Part shown: one piece after another, positions 17,319 through 25,648 of the stretch | Position numbering within the stretch: the stretch's first letter is position 1 | Layout: the number at the start of each line of letters is the position of its first letter | Assembly (NCBI GenBank): GCA_023418995.1 | Contig: JAEZYP010000048.1 | Location: forward strand, 1 to 33,736 | Direction of reading: 5' to 3' | Length of the DNA stretch: 33,736 nucleotides | From: Bacillota bacterium | GTDB lineage: Bacteria > Bacillota > Clostridia > Oscillospirales > Acutalibacteraceae | Made by a program: the position numbers and the translations under genes | Notes under the pieces: model-generated | Seen by the model: only the letters and a program-made list of their open reading frames with translations | Told to the model about the DNA's origin: nothing | The model's database searches: none

Positions 17319-17609
17319 ATGGAAAATTTTCTTACATGGGAATTTTTAGCGAGCTTTGCGGGGTGCGTTGCAGCTACCTCCATTATTACGCAATTCCTTA
17401 AAAATCTTTCGTTCTTAAAAAATATTGCGACCCAATGGGTATCCTATTTTGTAGCATTAATCCTTTTATTAGGCGCGACTTATTTTACAGGCGCCCTCAC
17501 CTGGGCCAGCGGAGCATTGATTCCCTTCAATGCGGTTTTAATCGCGTTAAGTGCCAACGGAACCTATTCAGCAATCGTCCGTGCAACAGCTAAGAAAAAT
17601 GAAGAATAG
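17319..17609 (+). CDS. Small holin-like membrane protein
   Basis: A 96-aa hydrophobic protein with about three membrane segments (8-26, 40-58 and 63-82) and a short charged C-terminus ending KKNEE. This topology and size resemble small phage holins and holin-like proteins of clostridial genomes, but no endolysin or phage gene is nearby, so the function is open. The start is ATG 17319, five bases after GGAGG; an upstream in-frame ATG at 17301 overlaps that ribosome site. It stands alone between two terminators, so it appears to be its own transcription unit. Confidence 0.7.
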   Translation: MENFLTWEFLASFAGCVAATSIITQFLKNLSFLKNIATQWVSYFVALILLLGATYFTGALTWASGALIPFNAVLIALSANGTYSAIVRATAKKNEE

Positions 17610-17647
17610 CTTTTGAAAGAGGCTTTTTCCTAGCAATAAGCCGTTAT

Positions 17648-17693
17648 GCGTCTCGAAAAGGCTTTGAACGCCTGATCGGGACGCTCATTTTTT
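17648..17693 (+). terminator. Terminator after the holin-like gene
   Basis: GCGTCTCG (17648-17655) pairs with CGGGACGC (17677-17684) through one G-T pair; an inner AGGC...GCCT hairpin sits in the loop and TTTTTT follows at 17688-17693. Confidence 0.65.
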
Positions 17694-17767
17694 GTCAATC
17701 TGATATAGTCGTTAAAAAACTCTCTGAGTATTTTTTTGTGATAAAACCATTTTTCAAATTGTTACTA

Positions 17768-17776
17768 TGATATAAT
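17768..17776 (+). promoter_or_regulatory. ABC exporter promoter, extended -10
   Basis: TGATATAAT at 17768-17776 is a consensus extended -10 in a very AT-rich stretch about 45 bases before the first ABC gene. No good -35 is seen at 16-18 bp. Confidence 0.5.
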
Positions 17777-17818
17777 ATATACAATTACGTTTAAATATAA
17801 CAAGGGAATGATTCATTC

Positions 17819-19552
17819 ATGCTTAAACTGGCACGCTACTTAAAAGCTTATCGAAAGGAAGTAATTATCGGTCCGGTGTTTAAATTGATCGAAGCAATTT
17901 TCGAACTGATCGTACCGGTTATTACCGCAAAAATGATTGATAACGGCGTTAAGGCCGGAAACATCAATTATATATGGCATATGGGAGGAATTTTACTGCT
18001 GCTTGGAGTCACCGGGCTATGCAGCGCTTTGATTTGCCAGAAGCTCGCTTCTATCGCGTCACAGGGCTTCGGGACGGTGATACGGGACGAGCTGTACCGT
18101 CATATCAACACCTTTTCCCACGCGGAAATTGACAAATTTGGTACGCCTTCCCTCATTACCAGGATTACAAACGACGTAAACCAGCTTCAATACGCGGTAG
18201 CAATGCTGATCCGGCTTGTAATCCGCGCTCCTTTTCTGGCGGTCGGCGCAATTATAATGGCAATGCTAATCGACCTGCCGCTGTCGCTTGTCTTTTTGAG
18301 TGCAACCCCGCTGATCGCTTTTGTACTCTATCTCATCATGAGCCGTTCCGTTCCCTTTTTTCGTGTTATGCAAAAAAAGCTGGATCGAATCTCTCTGGTA
18401 TCGCGGGAGGGCTTGAGCGGTACGCGTGTTATCCGTGCTTTTTCCAAACAGGAAAATGAACAGCAGCGTTTTAACGCTGCCGCGGAGGATCAAACAAATA
18501 CCGCGATTCAGGTAGGGAAGCTCTCCGCGCTTTTGAATCCACTGACTTATATGATTATGAATTTTGCTGTGATCGGTATCATATGGTTCGGTGGCTGGCG
18601 TGTTAACTCCGGTAATATGACACAGGGCGAGATCATCGCATTCGTGAACTATATGACGCAAACGCTGCTCGCACTCATCGTCGTTGCCAACCTGGTGGTT
18701 ACCTTTACAAAGGCCTCGGCATCTGCAGCGCGGGTAAACGAAGTGCTGGAAACCGTCACCTCAGTTCCCGAAACAAACCGGGATTCTGTTACAAAACACA
18801 GCTCCGCGCCAAAGATCGAGTTTCAAAATGTAAGCTTCTCTTACGACGGTTCCGACAAGTACGCGGTAACCGACTTGAATTTCCGTATCCTGCCCGGCGA
18901 AACCGTTGGAATCATCGGCGGAACCGGCTCTGGTAAATCTACGCTGGTTAATTTGATTCCCCGCTTTTACGACGTAACGAAGGGCAAAATCCTTGTTGAC
19001 GGCACAGACGTGCGCGCTTATTCTTTCCCCGAGCTGCGCGGAAAAATTGGGATGGTACCGCAGGAATCCGTTCTCTTTTCGGGCACAATTGAAAGCAACC
19101 TGCGCTGGGGCAAGGAAAGTGCCGCGCAGGAGCAAATAGAAAAAGCCCTGCGCATTGCTCAGGCCTCCGATTTTGTTTCCGCGCTGCCCAAGGGGATTAA
19201 AAGCCCGGTTAACCAGGGTGGAAAAAACTTTTCCGGCGGGCAGAAGCAGCGCCTGACAATCGCCAGAGCGTTGGTCGCCGACCCTGATATTCTGATTCTG
19301 GACGACAGCTCCAGCGCGCTGGATTACGCAACCGACGCCGCTCTTCGAAAAACAATCAAAAACGAAACAGCCGGGATGACCGTACTGATGGTTTCACAGC
19401 GCGCGAGCACGATTAAGCATGCGGATAAAATCATTGTTCTGGACGACGGGGCAATCGCCGGAATCGGCATCCATGAAGAATTACTGGAACGCTGCGACGT
19501 TTATCAGGAAATCTGCTTATCCCAGCTCAGCAAAGACGAGGTGAACAGGTAA
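17819..19552 (+). CDS. ABC exporter half, subunit A (degenerate ATP site)
   Basis: Half-transporter of 577 aa: six membrane helices (about 1-315) then an ATPase domain. Walker A is GGTGSGKST (about 367-375) and the signature is NFSGGQKQRL. In Walker B the catalytic Glu is replaced: ILDDSSSALD has D495-D496 where DE is usual. The switch histidine is also changed to Q527 (VSQRAST). These are the marks of the non-hydrolysing subunit in heterodimeric exporters such as TM287/288 and BmrCD. The stop overlaps the next ATG by one base (TAATG), so both halves are made together. Substrate cannot be read from sequence; drugs, lipids or peptides are all possible for this family. Confidence 0.92.
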   Translation: MLKLARYLKAYRKEVIIGPVFKLIEAIFELIVPVITAKMIDNGVKAGNINYIWHMGGILLLLGVTGLCSALICQKLASIASQGFGTVIRDELYRHINTFSHAEIDKFGTPSLITRITNDVNQLQYAVAMLIRLVIRAPFLAVGAIIMAMLIDLPLSLVFLSATPLIAFVLYLIMSRSVPFFRVMQKKLDRISLVSREGLSGTRVIRAFSKQENEQQRFNAAAEDQTNTAIQVGKLSALLNPLTYMIMNFAVIGIIWFGGWRVNSGNMTQGEIIAFVNYMTQTLLALIVVANLVVTFTKASASAARVNEVLETVTSVPETNRDSVTKHSSAPKIEFQNVSFSYDGSDKYAVTDLNFRILPGETVGIIGGTGSGKSTLVNLIPRFYDVTKGKILVDGTDVRAYSFPELRGKIGMVPQESVLFSGTIESNLRWGKESAAQEQIEKALRIAQASDFVSALPKGIKSPVNQGGKNFSGGQKQRLTIARALVADPDILILDDSSSALDYATDAALRKTIKNETAGMTVLMVSQRASTIKHADKIIVLDDGAIAGIGIHEELLERCDVYQEICLSQLSKDEVNR

Positions 19553-21300
19553 TGAAAAAATCGGTTTTAAATCGTTTGATGCGGTATGCAAAGCCATACT
19601 GGATTTTTCTCATGGGTGCCCTCGTGAGCGCGATCATCCATATCTCTCTTACCCTTTACGGTCCGATTTTAATCGGTAAAGCAATCGATAAGATCCTTGG
19701 ACCCGGAAAAATAGATTTTGCCGGGATGGTTCCCATCCTTGCTCTGCTTGCCTTTACCCTTGCTGTAAGCGCCGTTTTTCAGTGGGTCATGGCGTACTGT
19801 ACCAATCGGGTTGCTTACCAAACCGTTCGCGACCTTCGCAAGCAGACTTACCAAAAAATCAGTAAGCTTCCGCTGAAATATATCGACGGACATGCCCATG
19901 GTGATATTATCAGCAGAATTGTAAATGATGTAGATCAGGTTTCAGATGGACTTTTACAGGGTCTGACCCAATTATTCACCGGAATTGTAACAATTGCGGG
20001 GACCCTCATTTTTATGCTGACGATCAGTCCGGTCATCACGGCCGTAGTTGTTCTGGTCACGCCCCTTTCCCTGTTTGTTGCCGGATTTATCGCAAAGCTA
20101 TCCCACAAGCAGTTTACGGAGCAGCAGGCTACGCAGGGAGAGCTCAGCGGCTTTGTGGAGGAAATGATCAGCGGTCAGAAAATCGTGAAAACGTTCCACT
20201 ACGAAGAACGGTCAGAAAAGCAGTTCGGCGAAATTAACCGACGCCTTTATCATTGCGGTGTAAAAGCCCAATTTTATTCTGCGCTGTCGAACCCGAGCAC
20301 CCGTTTTGTAAACGGGATTGTGTACACCTCTGTGGCCGTGATTGGCTCCATCTGCGCGGTTACAGGAAGACCCGGCCCCTTGACAATCGGTCAGATCTCA
20401 TCTTTTTTGGCCTACGCAAACCAATATACCAAGCCCTTCAACGAAGTGACCGGGGTCATCACACAGATTCAGACCGCGTTTGCCTCCGCGCAGCGCCTGT
20501 TTCACTTTTTGGACGAAGCCGAAGAAAAACAGGATGAGCCGGACGCTGTGGTAATGAAAAACAGTGAAGGAAACATTGTTGCGGAGCATGTATATTTCTC
20601 TTACCGACCGGAAACAAAGCTGATTCAGGATATGAACCTCTCTGCCCGCAAGGGTGAACGGATTGCCATCGTAGGGCCTACCGGGAGCGGCAAAACAACC
20701 ATCATCAATCTTCTGATGCGGTTCTATGACGTTGACAGCGGAACTATTCGGATTGACGGATCCAATATTCTGAATGTGACGCGAAACAGTCTGCGCGCCA
20801 TGTTCGGAATGGTTTTGCAGGATACCTGGCTCTTTACCGGTACTGTACGCGATAATATCGCCTACGGAAGAGAAAACGTGTCCGACGAAGAAATTATGCA
20901 AGCGGCAAAATCCGCGCATGCCCACTCGTTCATCATGCGTCTGCCGAACGGCTATGACACGCTGATTTCAGAAGACGGAGGCAATATTTCTTTAGGACAA
21001 CGTCAGCTGCTGTGCATCGCGCGCGTCATGCTGGTTGATCCGCCGATTCTGATTCTTGACGAGGCTACCAGCTCCATCGATACCCGTACGGAAATTCGGA
21101 TTCAAAAGGCTTTTGCAACAATGATGGAGGGTCGTACCTCCTTCATTGTTGCTCACCGCCTTTCCACGATTAAGGAAGCCGACCTTATTCTGGTCATGAA
21201 CCATGGCAGCATCGTTGAACAGGGAACCCACAAACAGCTTCTTGAGAAAAACGGATTTTACGCCAATCTTTATAACAGCCAATTTGCTGTAACCGATTAA
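19552..21300 (+). CDS. ABC exporter half, subunit B (catalytic ATP site)
   Basis: Partner half-transporter, 582 aa, with six membrane helices (about 1-325) and an ATPase domain. Walker A is GPTGSGKTT (from residue 375), Walker B ILDEATSSID has the catalytic E504, and the switch histidine is H535 (VAHRLST). Its own signature motif is altered to NISLGQRQ (478-484) instead of LSGGQ. In the dimer this motif faces subunit A's defective Walker site, so both alterations fall on the same composite site, leaving one canonical ATPase site. Co-translated with subunit A through TAATG. The export function is well supported; the substrate is unknown. Confidence 0.92.
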   Translation: MKKSVLNRLMRYAKPYWIFLMGALVSAIIHISLTLYGPILIGKAIDKILGPGKIDFAGMVPILALLAFTLAVSAVFQWVMAYCTNRVAYQTVRDLRKQTYQKISKLPLKYIDGHAHGDIISRIVNDVDQVSDGLLQGLTQLFTGIVTIAGTLIFMLTISPVITAVVVLVTPLSLFVAGFIAKLSHKQFTEQQATQGELSGFVEEMISGQKIVKTFHYEERSEKQFGEINRRLYHCGVKAQFYSALSNPSTRFVNGIVYTSVAVIGSICAVTGRPGPLTIGQISSFLAYANQYTKPFNEVTGVITQIQTAFASAQRLFHFLDEAEEKQDEPDAVVMKNSEGNIVAEHVYFSYRPETKLIQDMNLSARKGERIAIVGPTGSGKTTIINLLMRFYDVDSGTIRIDGSNILNVTRNSLRAMFGMVLQDTWLFTGTVRDNIAYGRENVSDEEIMQAAKSAHAHSFIMRLPNGYDTLISEDGGNISLGQRQLLCIARVMLVDPPILILDEATSSIDTRTEIRIQKAFATMMEGRTSFIVAHRLSTIKEADLILVMNHGSIVEQGTHKQLLEKNGFYANLYNSQFAVTD

Positions 21301-21362
21301 CAACTCCTATTTGTTCTTGTTTGTACCGTTTAAAGAATCTTTTTTCGACTTTCTTCTAAATA

Positions 21363-21391
21363 TTGAATAACTATTTTGTTAGATGTATAAT
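21363..21391 (+). promoter_or_regulatory. Transketolase operon promoter
   Basis: TTGAAT (21363-21368), 17-bp spacer, TATAAT (21386-21391). A 30-base leader then leads to AGGAGG and the first transketolase ATG. Confidence 0.75.
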
Positions 21392-21421
21392 GGAATATAA
21401 TGTTAATTTTAGGAGGCTGGA

Positions 21422-22267
21422 ATGGAAACATTACAAAAGAAAACCTTACAGGTTCTGGCGTGTAAGGTCAGAATGGGAGCTATTGAAGGAGTCTTCAACG
21501 CAAAATCCGGTCATCCGGGCGGGTCATTGTCCGCGGCGGATTTGTTTACCTACCTGTATTTTAAAGAGATGAATGTAGACCCAAACAATCCGAAAAACGA
21601 GGACAGAGACCGCTTTGTTCTGTCAAAAGGTCACTGCGCTCCCGGCCTTTACGCCACACTCGCGCTAAAGGGCTACTTTTCAATGGACGAACTGAAAAAG
21701 CTGCGGCATATTGGCGCAATGCTTCAGGGGCATCCGGATATGAAGGGCACACCCGGCGTTGATATGAGCACCGGCTCGCTCGGGCAGGGAATTTCCGCAG
21801 CCTGCGGCATGGCAGCCGCGGCAAAAATGGATCAGAAGGATTACCGCGTATACTGCATGCTGGGCGACGGTGAAATTGAAGAGGGAGAGGTATGGGAAGC
21901 CGCAATGTTTGCCGCACATCATAAGCTCGACAACCTTTGCCTCGTTGTGGATAACAACGGACTTCAGATCGATGGTCCGGTCGCTGAAGTCGGAGGTCCG
22001 GAACCGATTGACGAAAAATTCCGTTCCTTCGGTTTTGATGTTGCAGTCATCAACGGAAATGATTTCGATGAGATTGAATCAGCTTTTATCCACGCCAAAA
22101 CGGTAAAAGGCAAACCAAGCGTAATCATTGCAAAAACCATTAAGGGCAAGGACGTATCCTTTATGGAAAACAAAGTAAACTGGCATGGCGCCGCGCCAAA
22201 CGCAGAGCAATACGAGGTTGCGATGCAGGACTTGAACAGGGTGCTGTCCGGATTGGAGGCGGAATAA
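21422..22267 (+). CDS. Transketolase, N-terminal (TPP-binding) subunit
   Basis: First half of a split transketolase, 281 aa; moves two-carbon units between sugar phosphates in the pentose phosphate pathway. The thiamine diphosphate and Mg motif starts at GDG (148-150) and ends near DNNG (177-180). Substrate-loop motifs GHPGGSLSAAD (30-40), SKGHCAPGLYA (68-78) and STGSLGQG (116-123) are intact. AGGAGG precedes the ATG. One base separates its stop from the next gene. Split transketolases of this type are common in Clostridia and archaea; in oxidative-pathway-lacking anaerobes they mainly supply ribose phosphate. Confidence 0.95.
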   Translation: METLQKKTLQVLACKVRMGAIEGVFNAKSGHPGGSLSAADLFTYLYFKEMNVDPNNPKNEDRDRFVLSKGHCAPGLYATLALKGYFSMDELKKLRHIGAMLQGHPDMKGTPGVDMSTGSLGQGISAACGMAAAAKMDQKDYRVYCMLGDGEIEEGEVWEAAMFAAHHKLDNLCLVVDNNGLQIDGPVAEVGGPEPIDEKFRSFGFDVAVINGNDFDEIESAFIHAKTVKGKPSVIIAKTIKGKDVSFMENKVNWHGAAPNAEQYEVAMQDLNRVLSGLEAE

Positions 22268-22268
22268 G

Positions 22269-23213
22269 ATGGCTGAAATGATAAATAAAGCAACCAGAGA
22301 AAGCTATGGAATGGCGCTCGCGGAGCTTGCCGGTCAGTATCCCCAGGTTGTGGTACTGGACGCCGACCTTGCAGAAGCAACAAAAACCGGTATTTTCAAA
22401 AAAGCTTACCCGGAACGCTTTATTGACTGCGGCATTGCGGAATGCAATATGGTCGGCGTTGCGGCAGGTCTTGCTTCCTGCGGTAAAATTCCGTTCGCGA
22501 CATCGTTTGCCATGTTCTCGACCGGCCGCGCATATGAGCAGGTTCGTAATTCCGTGGGATACCCGAAGCTGAACGTAAAAATTGTCGGCTCCCACGCCGG
22601 CATCTCCGTCGGTGAAGACGGCGCGACGCACCAGTGCAATGAGGATATCGCACTGATGCGAACCATTCCGGGAATGGTCGTGCTGAACCCCTCCGATCAT
22701 TACGAAATGGTTGCCGCCGTGAAAGCTGCGATTGAGCACCACGGTCCGGTCTATATCCGTTTGGGCAGGCTTGCCGTAGAAAGCTTCAACAATTCTGACG
22801 ATTATCATTTTGAGCTTGGCAAGGGAGTCACCCTGAAGGACGGCAGGGATATTACCATTGTCGCAACCGGACTGATGGTTTCCCGTGCGTTGGAAGCGGT
22901 AAAAGCATTGGCCGATCAGGGTATTGACGCAAGGCTGATCAATATACATACCATTAAACCGATCGACCGTGAAATTATTCTGAAGGCTGCAAAAGAGACC
23001 GGTAGAATTATTACGGTGGAAGAGCATAACATAATCGGCGGTCTCGGTGACGCGGTTTGCGGAGTTCTCTGCGAGGAATTGCCGACTCCTGTTTATAAAA
23101 TCGGCGTGAACGATGTTTTCGGACACTCCGGTCCTGCTGCTGACCTTCTGGATGAATTCGGATTAAATGCCGCACATATCATAGAAGTCGCTAAAAAGGC
23201 ACTCACCCGATAG
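22269..23213 (+). CDS. Transketolase, C-terminal subunit
   Basis: Second half of the split transketolase, 314 aa, containing the pyrimidine-binding domain and the C-terminal transketolase domain. The glutamate that activates the cofactor is E58 in DCGIAECNMVG. SHAGISVGEDGATHQ (about 99-113) is the usual active-site segment and the C-terminal domain starts near residue 190 (ITIVATGLMV). Must act with the preceding subunit. The alternative annotation, DXP synthase, is unlikely given the motif spacing and the N-terminal partner. A terminator follows directly. Confidence 0.95.
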   Translation: MAEMINKATRESYGMALAELAGQYPQVVVLDADLAEATKTGIFKKAYPERFIDCGIAECNMVGVAAGLASCGKIPFATSFAMFSTGRAYEQVRNSVGYPKLNVKIVGSHAGISVGEDGATHQCNEDIALMRTIPGMVVLNPSDHYEMVAAVKAAIEHHGPVYIRLGRLAVESFNNSDDYHFELGKGVTLKDGRDITIVATGLMVSRALEAVKALADQGIDARLINIHTIKPIDREIILKAAKETGRIITVEEHNIIGGLGDAVCGVLCEELPTPVYKIGVNDVFGHSGPAADLLDEFGLNAAHIIEVAKKALTR

Positions 23214-23233
23214 TTTAAAACTCTGTTTACCAT

Positions 23234-23270
23234 AAAAGAGCCTGATGTTATAAAAGCATCGGGCTCTTTT
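23234..23270 (+). terminator. Terminator after transketolase
   Basis: AAAAGAGCCTGATG (23234-23247) pairs with CATCGGGCTCTTTT (23257-23270) with one G-T pair; the T run is part of the right arm. Confidence 0.8.
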
Positions 23271-23495
23271 ATGTATAAATTAAATTCATTTGGTGAATTA
23301 TATTAATATTACGTAAAAAGTTTCGATATAATTTTATAAATATTTTAAATTATTTTGTCGAAATTATAATTTGCTATTTATTTTTATTGAATTAAATATT
23401 ATAATAATATGGAAATTTTATGGTAATATTACTTAAATTTACTTAATAATAGTCATAAAATTCCAAAAGTTGTTTATTCTTGAGGAAAAATATGT
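23271..23495 (+). other. AT-rich intergenic stretch
   Basis: About 225 bases, almost entirely A and T, with no reading frame or ribosome site. It contains a loose TTTCGA...TCGAAA dyad near 23321-23366. It probably serves only as the upstream region of the HD-domain gene. Confidence 0.5.
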
Positions 23496-23501
23496 TATAA
23501 T
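23493..23501 (+). promoter_or_regulatory. HD-domain gene promoter, extended -10
   Basis: TGTTATAAT at 23493-23501 is an extended -10; a second TATAAT lies at 23508-23513. The -35 is weak. The transcript would start just before GGAG and the ATG at 23533. Confidence 0.5.
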
Positions 23502-23532
23502 GTTACCTATAATATTATGGAGAATAAAAACA

Positions 23533-24744
23533 ATGAATTTTAATGTAAATGAAGTATTAAATTCACTTTCTTTTACTCTTGATTTTGTTGAAAAAGATTT
23601 GATCTCGAATGTAAAAAGTCACGGACGCCGTGTCGCATATATTTCTGCCCGGATCGGAAGACTACTCAAATTTTCCGACTACAGTCTTTTTGATTTAATT
23701 TCTTATGCACTGATGCATGATAACGGGGTTACAAAGTCTTTGGTTCAGACCGACGGTTCCGTTGACTACGCAAAGGCAGAATTAAATCATATGCACTGCA
23801 TGGAGGGCGAAAAGAACATTAAATCATTTCCGTTCTTTTTTCCAACGCCAAATGTCATTCTATACCACCATGAGCACTATGACGGAAGCGGCTTTTTTGG
23901 TTTAACCGGAAATGAAATTCCGCTATATTCCCGAATTATTGGCCTGGCGGATCTAATTGCAATTGAATATTCCGAACGCAGATCATCCGATGATATTATT
24001 CAGTCAATCAGGAGCTCCTTCCGGTTTTTCGACCCGGATCTTTGTGATATTTTCTATGAGCTAAGTCGCAATATTGAATTTTGGCTTAACCTGAACGACT
24101 CTTTTGTTTATCAGGCTTTAGGCGCAGTAACCCCCTACGTTCATCGGGAGTTCGATTACAAGGACATGAGAAAGGTCTCTCAGGTTTTCTGTAATATCAT
24201 TGATGCGAAATCTCCCTTTACAGGTTCACACTCCCGCGGAATCAGTGAAAAAACCGGTATTCTTTGCGAATATTACGAGTTTGACCAGGAAACGTACTGG
24301 AAAATGCGGATTTCTGCTGACTTGCATGACCTCGGCAAGCTGATGGTACCAAACGAAATATTGGATAAGCCCGCGGCGTTAACGGCTCATGAAATGGCAA
24401 TTATTCAATCCCATCCGTTTTATACCCGTAAGGCACTTGAGATTATTACCGGTTTTGAAGAAATTGCAAACTGCGCGGCGAATCATCACGAGAAATTGAA
24501 TGGAAGCGGATATCCCTTTGGTTTGACTCAGGATCAGCTGGATTATAAATCCCGGCTGCTAGGCTGTATTGATATCTATCAGGCTCTGACGGAAGACCGA
24601 CCATACCGAAAGGCAATGCCTCATGAAATCGGGATTAATATTATGCGCGAAATGGCAAGTAAGAATCTGATCGATGATTCCATCGTGGAGGATTTAAATT
24701 TTGTTTTTTCAGACGCGTCACAATTTGTAAAAACGACAGTTTGA
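23533..24744 (+). CDS. Tandem HD-domain / HD-GYP phosphodiesterase-like protein
   Basis: Cytosolic protein of 403 aa made of two HD domains. The second (about 215-370) is a clear HD-GYP domain: H265-D266 in DLHDLGKL and HHEKLNGSGYP at 318-328, the motif of cyclic-di-GMP phosphodiesterases. The first (about 25-175) has the same layout with HD at 62-63 (LMHDNG) and HHEHYDGSGFFG at 112-123, so it looks like a diverged copy in which the GYP is lost. No membrane segment or receiver domain is present, so the input signal is unknown. Start ATG 23533 follows GGAG; the upstream frame lies before the promoter. Expected role is signalling nucleotide turnover, not proven. Confidence 0.85.
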   Translation: MNFNVNEVLNSLSFTLDFVEKDLISNVKSHGRRVAYISARIGRLLKFSDYSLFDLISYALMHDNGVTKSLVQTDGSVDYAKAELNHMHCMEGEKNIKSFPFFFPTPNVILYHHEHYDGSGFFGLTGNEIPLYSRIIGLADLIAIEYSERRSSDDIIQSIRSSFRFFDPDLCDIFYELSRNIEFWLNLNDSFVYQALGAVTPYVHREFDYKDMRKVSQVFCNIIDAKSPFTGSHSRGISEKTGILCEYYEFDQETYWKMRISADLHDLGKLMVPNEILDKPAALTAHEMAIIQSHPFYTRKALEIITGFEEIANCAANHHEKLNGSGYPFGLTQDQLDYKSRLLGCIDIYQALTEDRPYRKAMPHEIGINIMREMASKNLIDDSIVEDLNFVFSDASQFVKTTV

Positions 24745-24767
24745 AAATCGGCCGATGAATTTTAACA

Positions 24768-24794
24768 GCCGCCTGAAAAGGGCGGCATTTTTTT
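24768..24794 (+). terminator. Terminator after the HD-GYP gene
   Basis: GCCGCC (24768-24773) pairs with GGCGGC (24781-24786), followed by A and seven T. Confidence 0.85.
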
Positions 24795-24828
24795 GTAAAT
24801 TTGGGCATCTTATATTTGAGGTGATATG

Positions 24829-24972
24829 ATGTCTTATATTGACCCAAAGCTTCGCAGCCGTTTTGAGTCATTATCCGTTGATTTAAAAAACGAGATACTC
24901 AAACGTGATGTGAAGCTTTATACTCTGAACGATCTGATAAAATGTCTGGAAAATATCGTTACGGGTAAATAG
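24829..24972 (+). CDS. Very small hypothetical protein (47 aa)
   Basis: A short frame with a very good ribosome site (GAGGTGAT, then ATGATG; the second ATG has the better spacing). The product begins MSYIDPKLRSRFESLS and ends LENIVTGK; it is amphipathic, probably two helices, with a conserved-looking YIDPKLRxxFESLS start. I recall similar tiny proteins in Oscillospirales but know no function. The strong Shine-Dalgarno match and sensible composition argue that it is real. It follows a terminator by about 35 bases; no promoter is obvious. Confidence 0.65.
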   Translation: MSYIDPKLRSRFESLSVDLKNEILKRDVKLYTLNDLIKCLENIVTGK

Positions 24973-24976
24973 CAGA

Positions 24977-25011
24977 GACCCTTTCCGCATCTCCAGAATG
25001 CAGAAAGGGTC
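24977..25011 (+). other. Hairpin after the 47-aa gene
   Basis: GACCCTTTCCGCAT (24977-24990) pairs with ATGCAGAAAGGGTC (24998-25011), 13 of 14 positions. No T run follows on either strand, so it may protect the mRNA 3' end or be a weak terminator. Confidence 0.5.
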
Positions 25012-25117
25012 ATAATATACTATCTGGAATAATTTTATAGCAAAAAAGCAAAAACGACAAATTATTTTTATAAAATTCCGTGAATTGTACATTTTTTGGC
25101 ATGAAGAGATTATACTG

Positions 25118-25192
25118 TTAGTAGATTACAAGTTCCTCGCTGAGGATTTTCAATAACCTTTTGAAAAAGCCGTCCTTCCAGGGCGGTTTTTT
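25118..25192 (+). ncRNA. Possible small structured RNA with terminator
   Basis: After a TATACT box (25111-25116) come three successive hairpins: CCTC-GCT-GAGG (25135-25145), TTTTCAA with TTGAAAA (25147-25167), and a terminator stem GCCGTCCT/AGGGCGGT (25169-25187) followed by six T. No reading frame with a ribosome site lies here. The -35 is poor (TTGTAC is 20 bases away). I match it to no known RNA family; it could also be the leftover 3' end of a unit. Confidence 0.3.
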
Positions 25193-25261
25193 CAATGTAT
25201 AATGAAGACAAAACATGGCAATAATCAGATCAGGCAAGAGGTCATATTCTCTGGCTGTTGG

Positions 25262-25296
25262 GGAGCGTACAATGGGGTACGCTCCTTTTTATTTTG
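25262..25296 (+). terminator. Strong intergenic terminator
   Basis: Perfect 9-bp stem GGAGCGTAC (25262-25270) with GTACGCTCC (25277-25285) and TTTTTATTTT. The 70 bases before it, starting at a TATAAT (25197-25202), contain no credible gene, so it may end a second short RNA or act on read-through. Confidence 0.85.
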
Positions 25297-25363
25297 TAAG
25301 TTTTAGAAAGCATATTTCATCCTCATAAAGCGAATCGCATAATATATCACAGAGGTGAATCCA

Positions 25364-25561
25364 ATGCTTTGTGATTTAACTCCGGAAGAACTTTCCTATA
25401 TGGCGACCACATTTGCGGTTACCATTTCAAAAGGATTGGATACGGAATCCCTGAAAGTGATGTGCAGCTTTTTTGCCGATGTAATAGGAACGCTGAATCT
25501 CATTATCAATCAGCGGCATTTGAAACACGAGAGACATCATGATAAAGATTCGCATTGTTAA
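25364..25561 (+). CDS. Small conserved-looking hypothetical protein (65 aa)
   Basis: Product of 65 aa, beginning MLCDLTPEELSYMATTFAV and ending with a His-rich stretch (RHLKHERHHDKDSH). The pattern LTPEEL..MATT.A..ISKGLD.ESL....FF..VIGTLN resembles a family of short uncharacterised clostridial proteins; it looks helical, with a moderately hydrophobic second half. The His-rich end could bind metal, which is speculation. Start ATG 25364 is eight bases after AGAGG; a GTG three codons upstream lies inside that ribosome site. A strong terminator follows. Confidence 0.7.
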   Translation: MLCDLTPEELSYMATTFAVTISKGLDTESLKVMCSFFADVIGTLNLIINQRHLKHERHHDKDSHC

Positions 25562-25648
25562 ATTTATCATAGATCGATTCTGTCCGTTGATAATCGCGGT
25601 GAAAAGCCCGCGGGGCTGTTCGGCCGCAACGCCGCAGCAGGAATGAAC

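Noticed and set aside
22161..23126. 321-aa minus-strand frame opposite transketolase
   Set aside because: Antisense to conserved transketolase motifs, with no ribosome site or recognisable domain.
25118..25192. Known riboswitch or 6S RNA
   Set aside because: No conserved core of the purine, SAM, preQ1 or c-di-GMP riboswitches and no 6S-like long bubble stem could be matched by eye; left as an unassigned candidate.
25214..25330. 38-aa frame starting ATGGCAATAATC
   Set aside because: No ribosome site, and it runs straight through a strong terminator hairpin.
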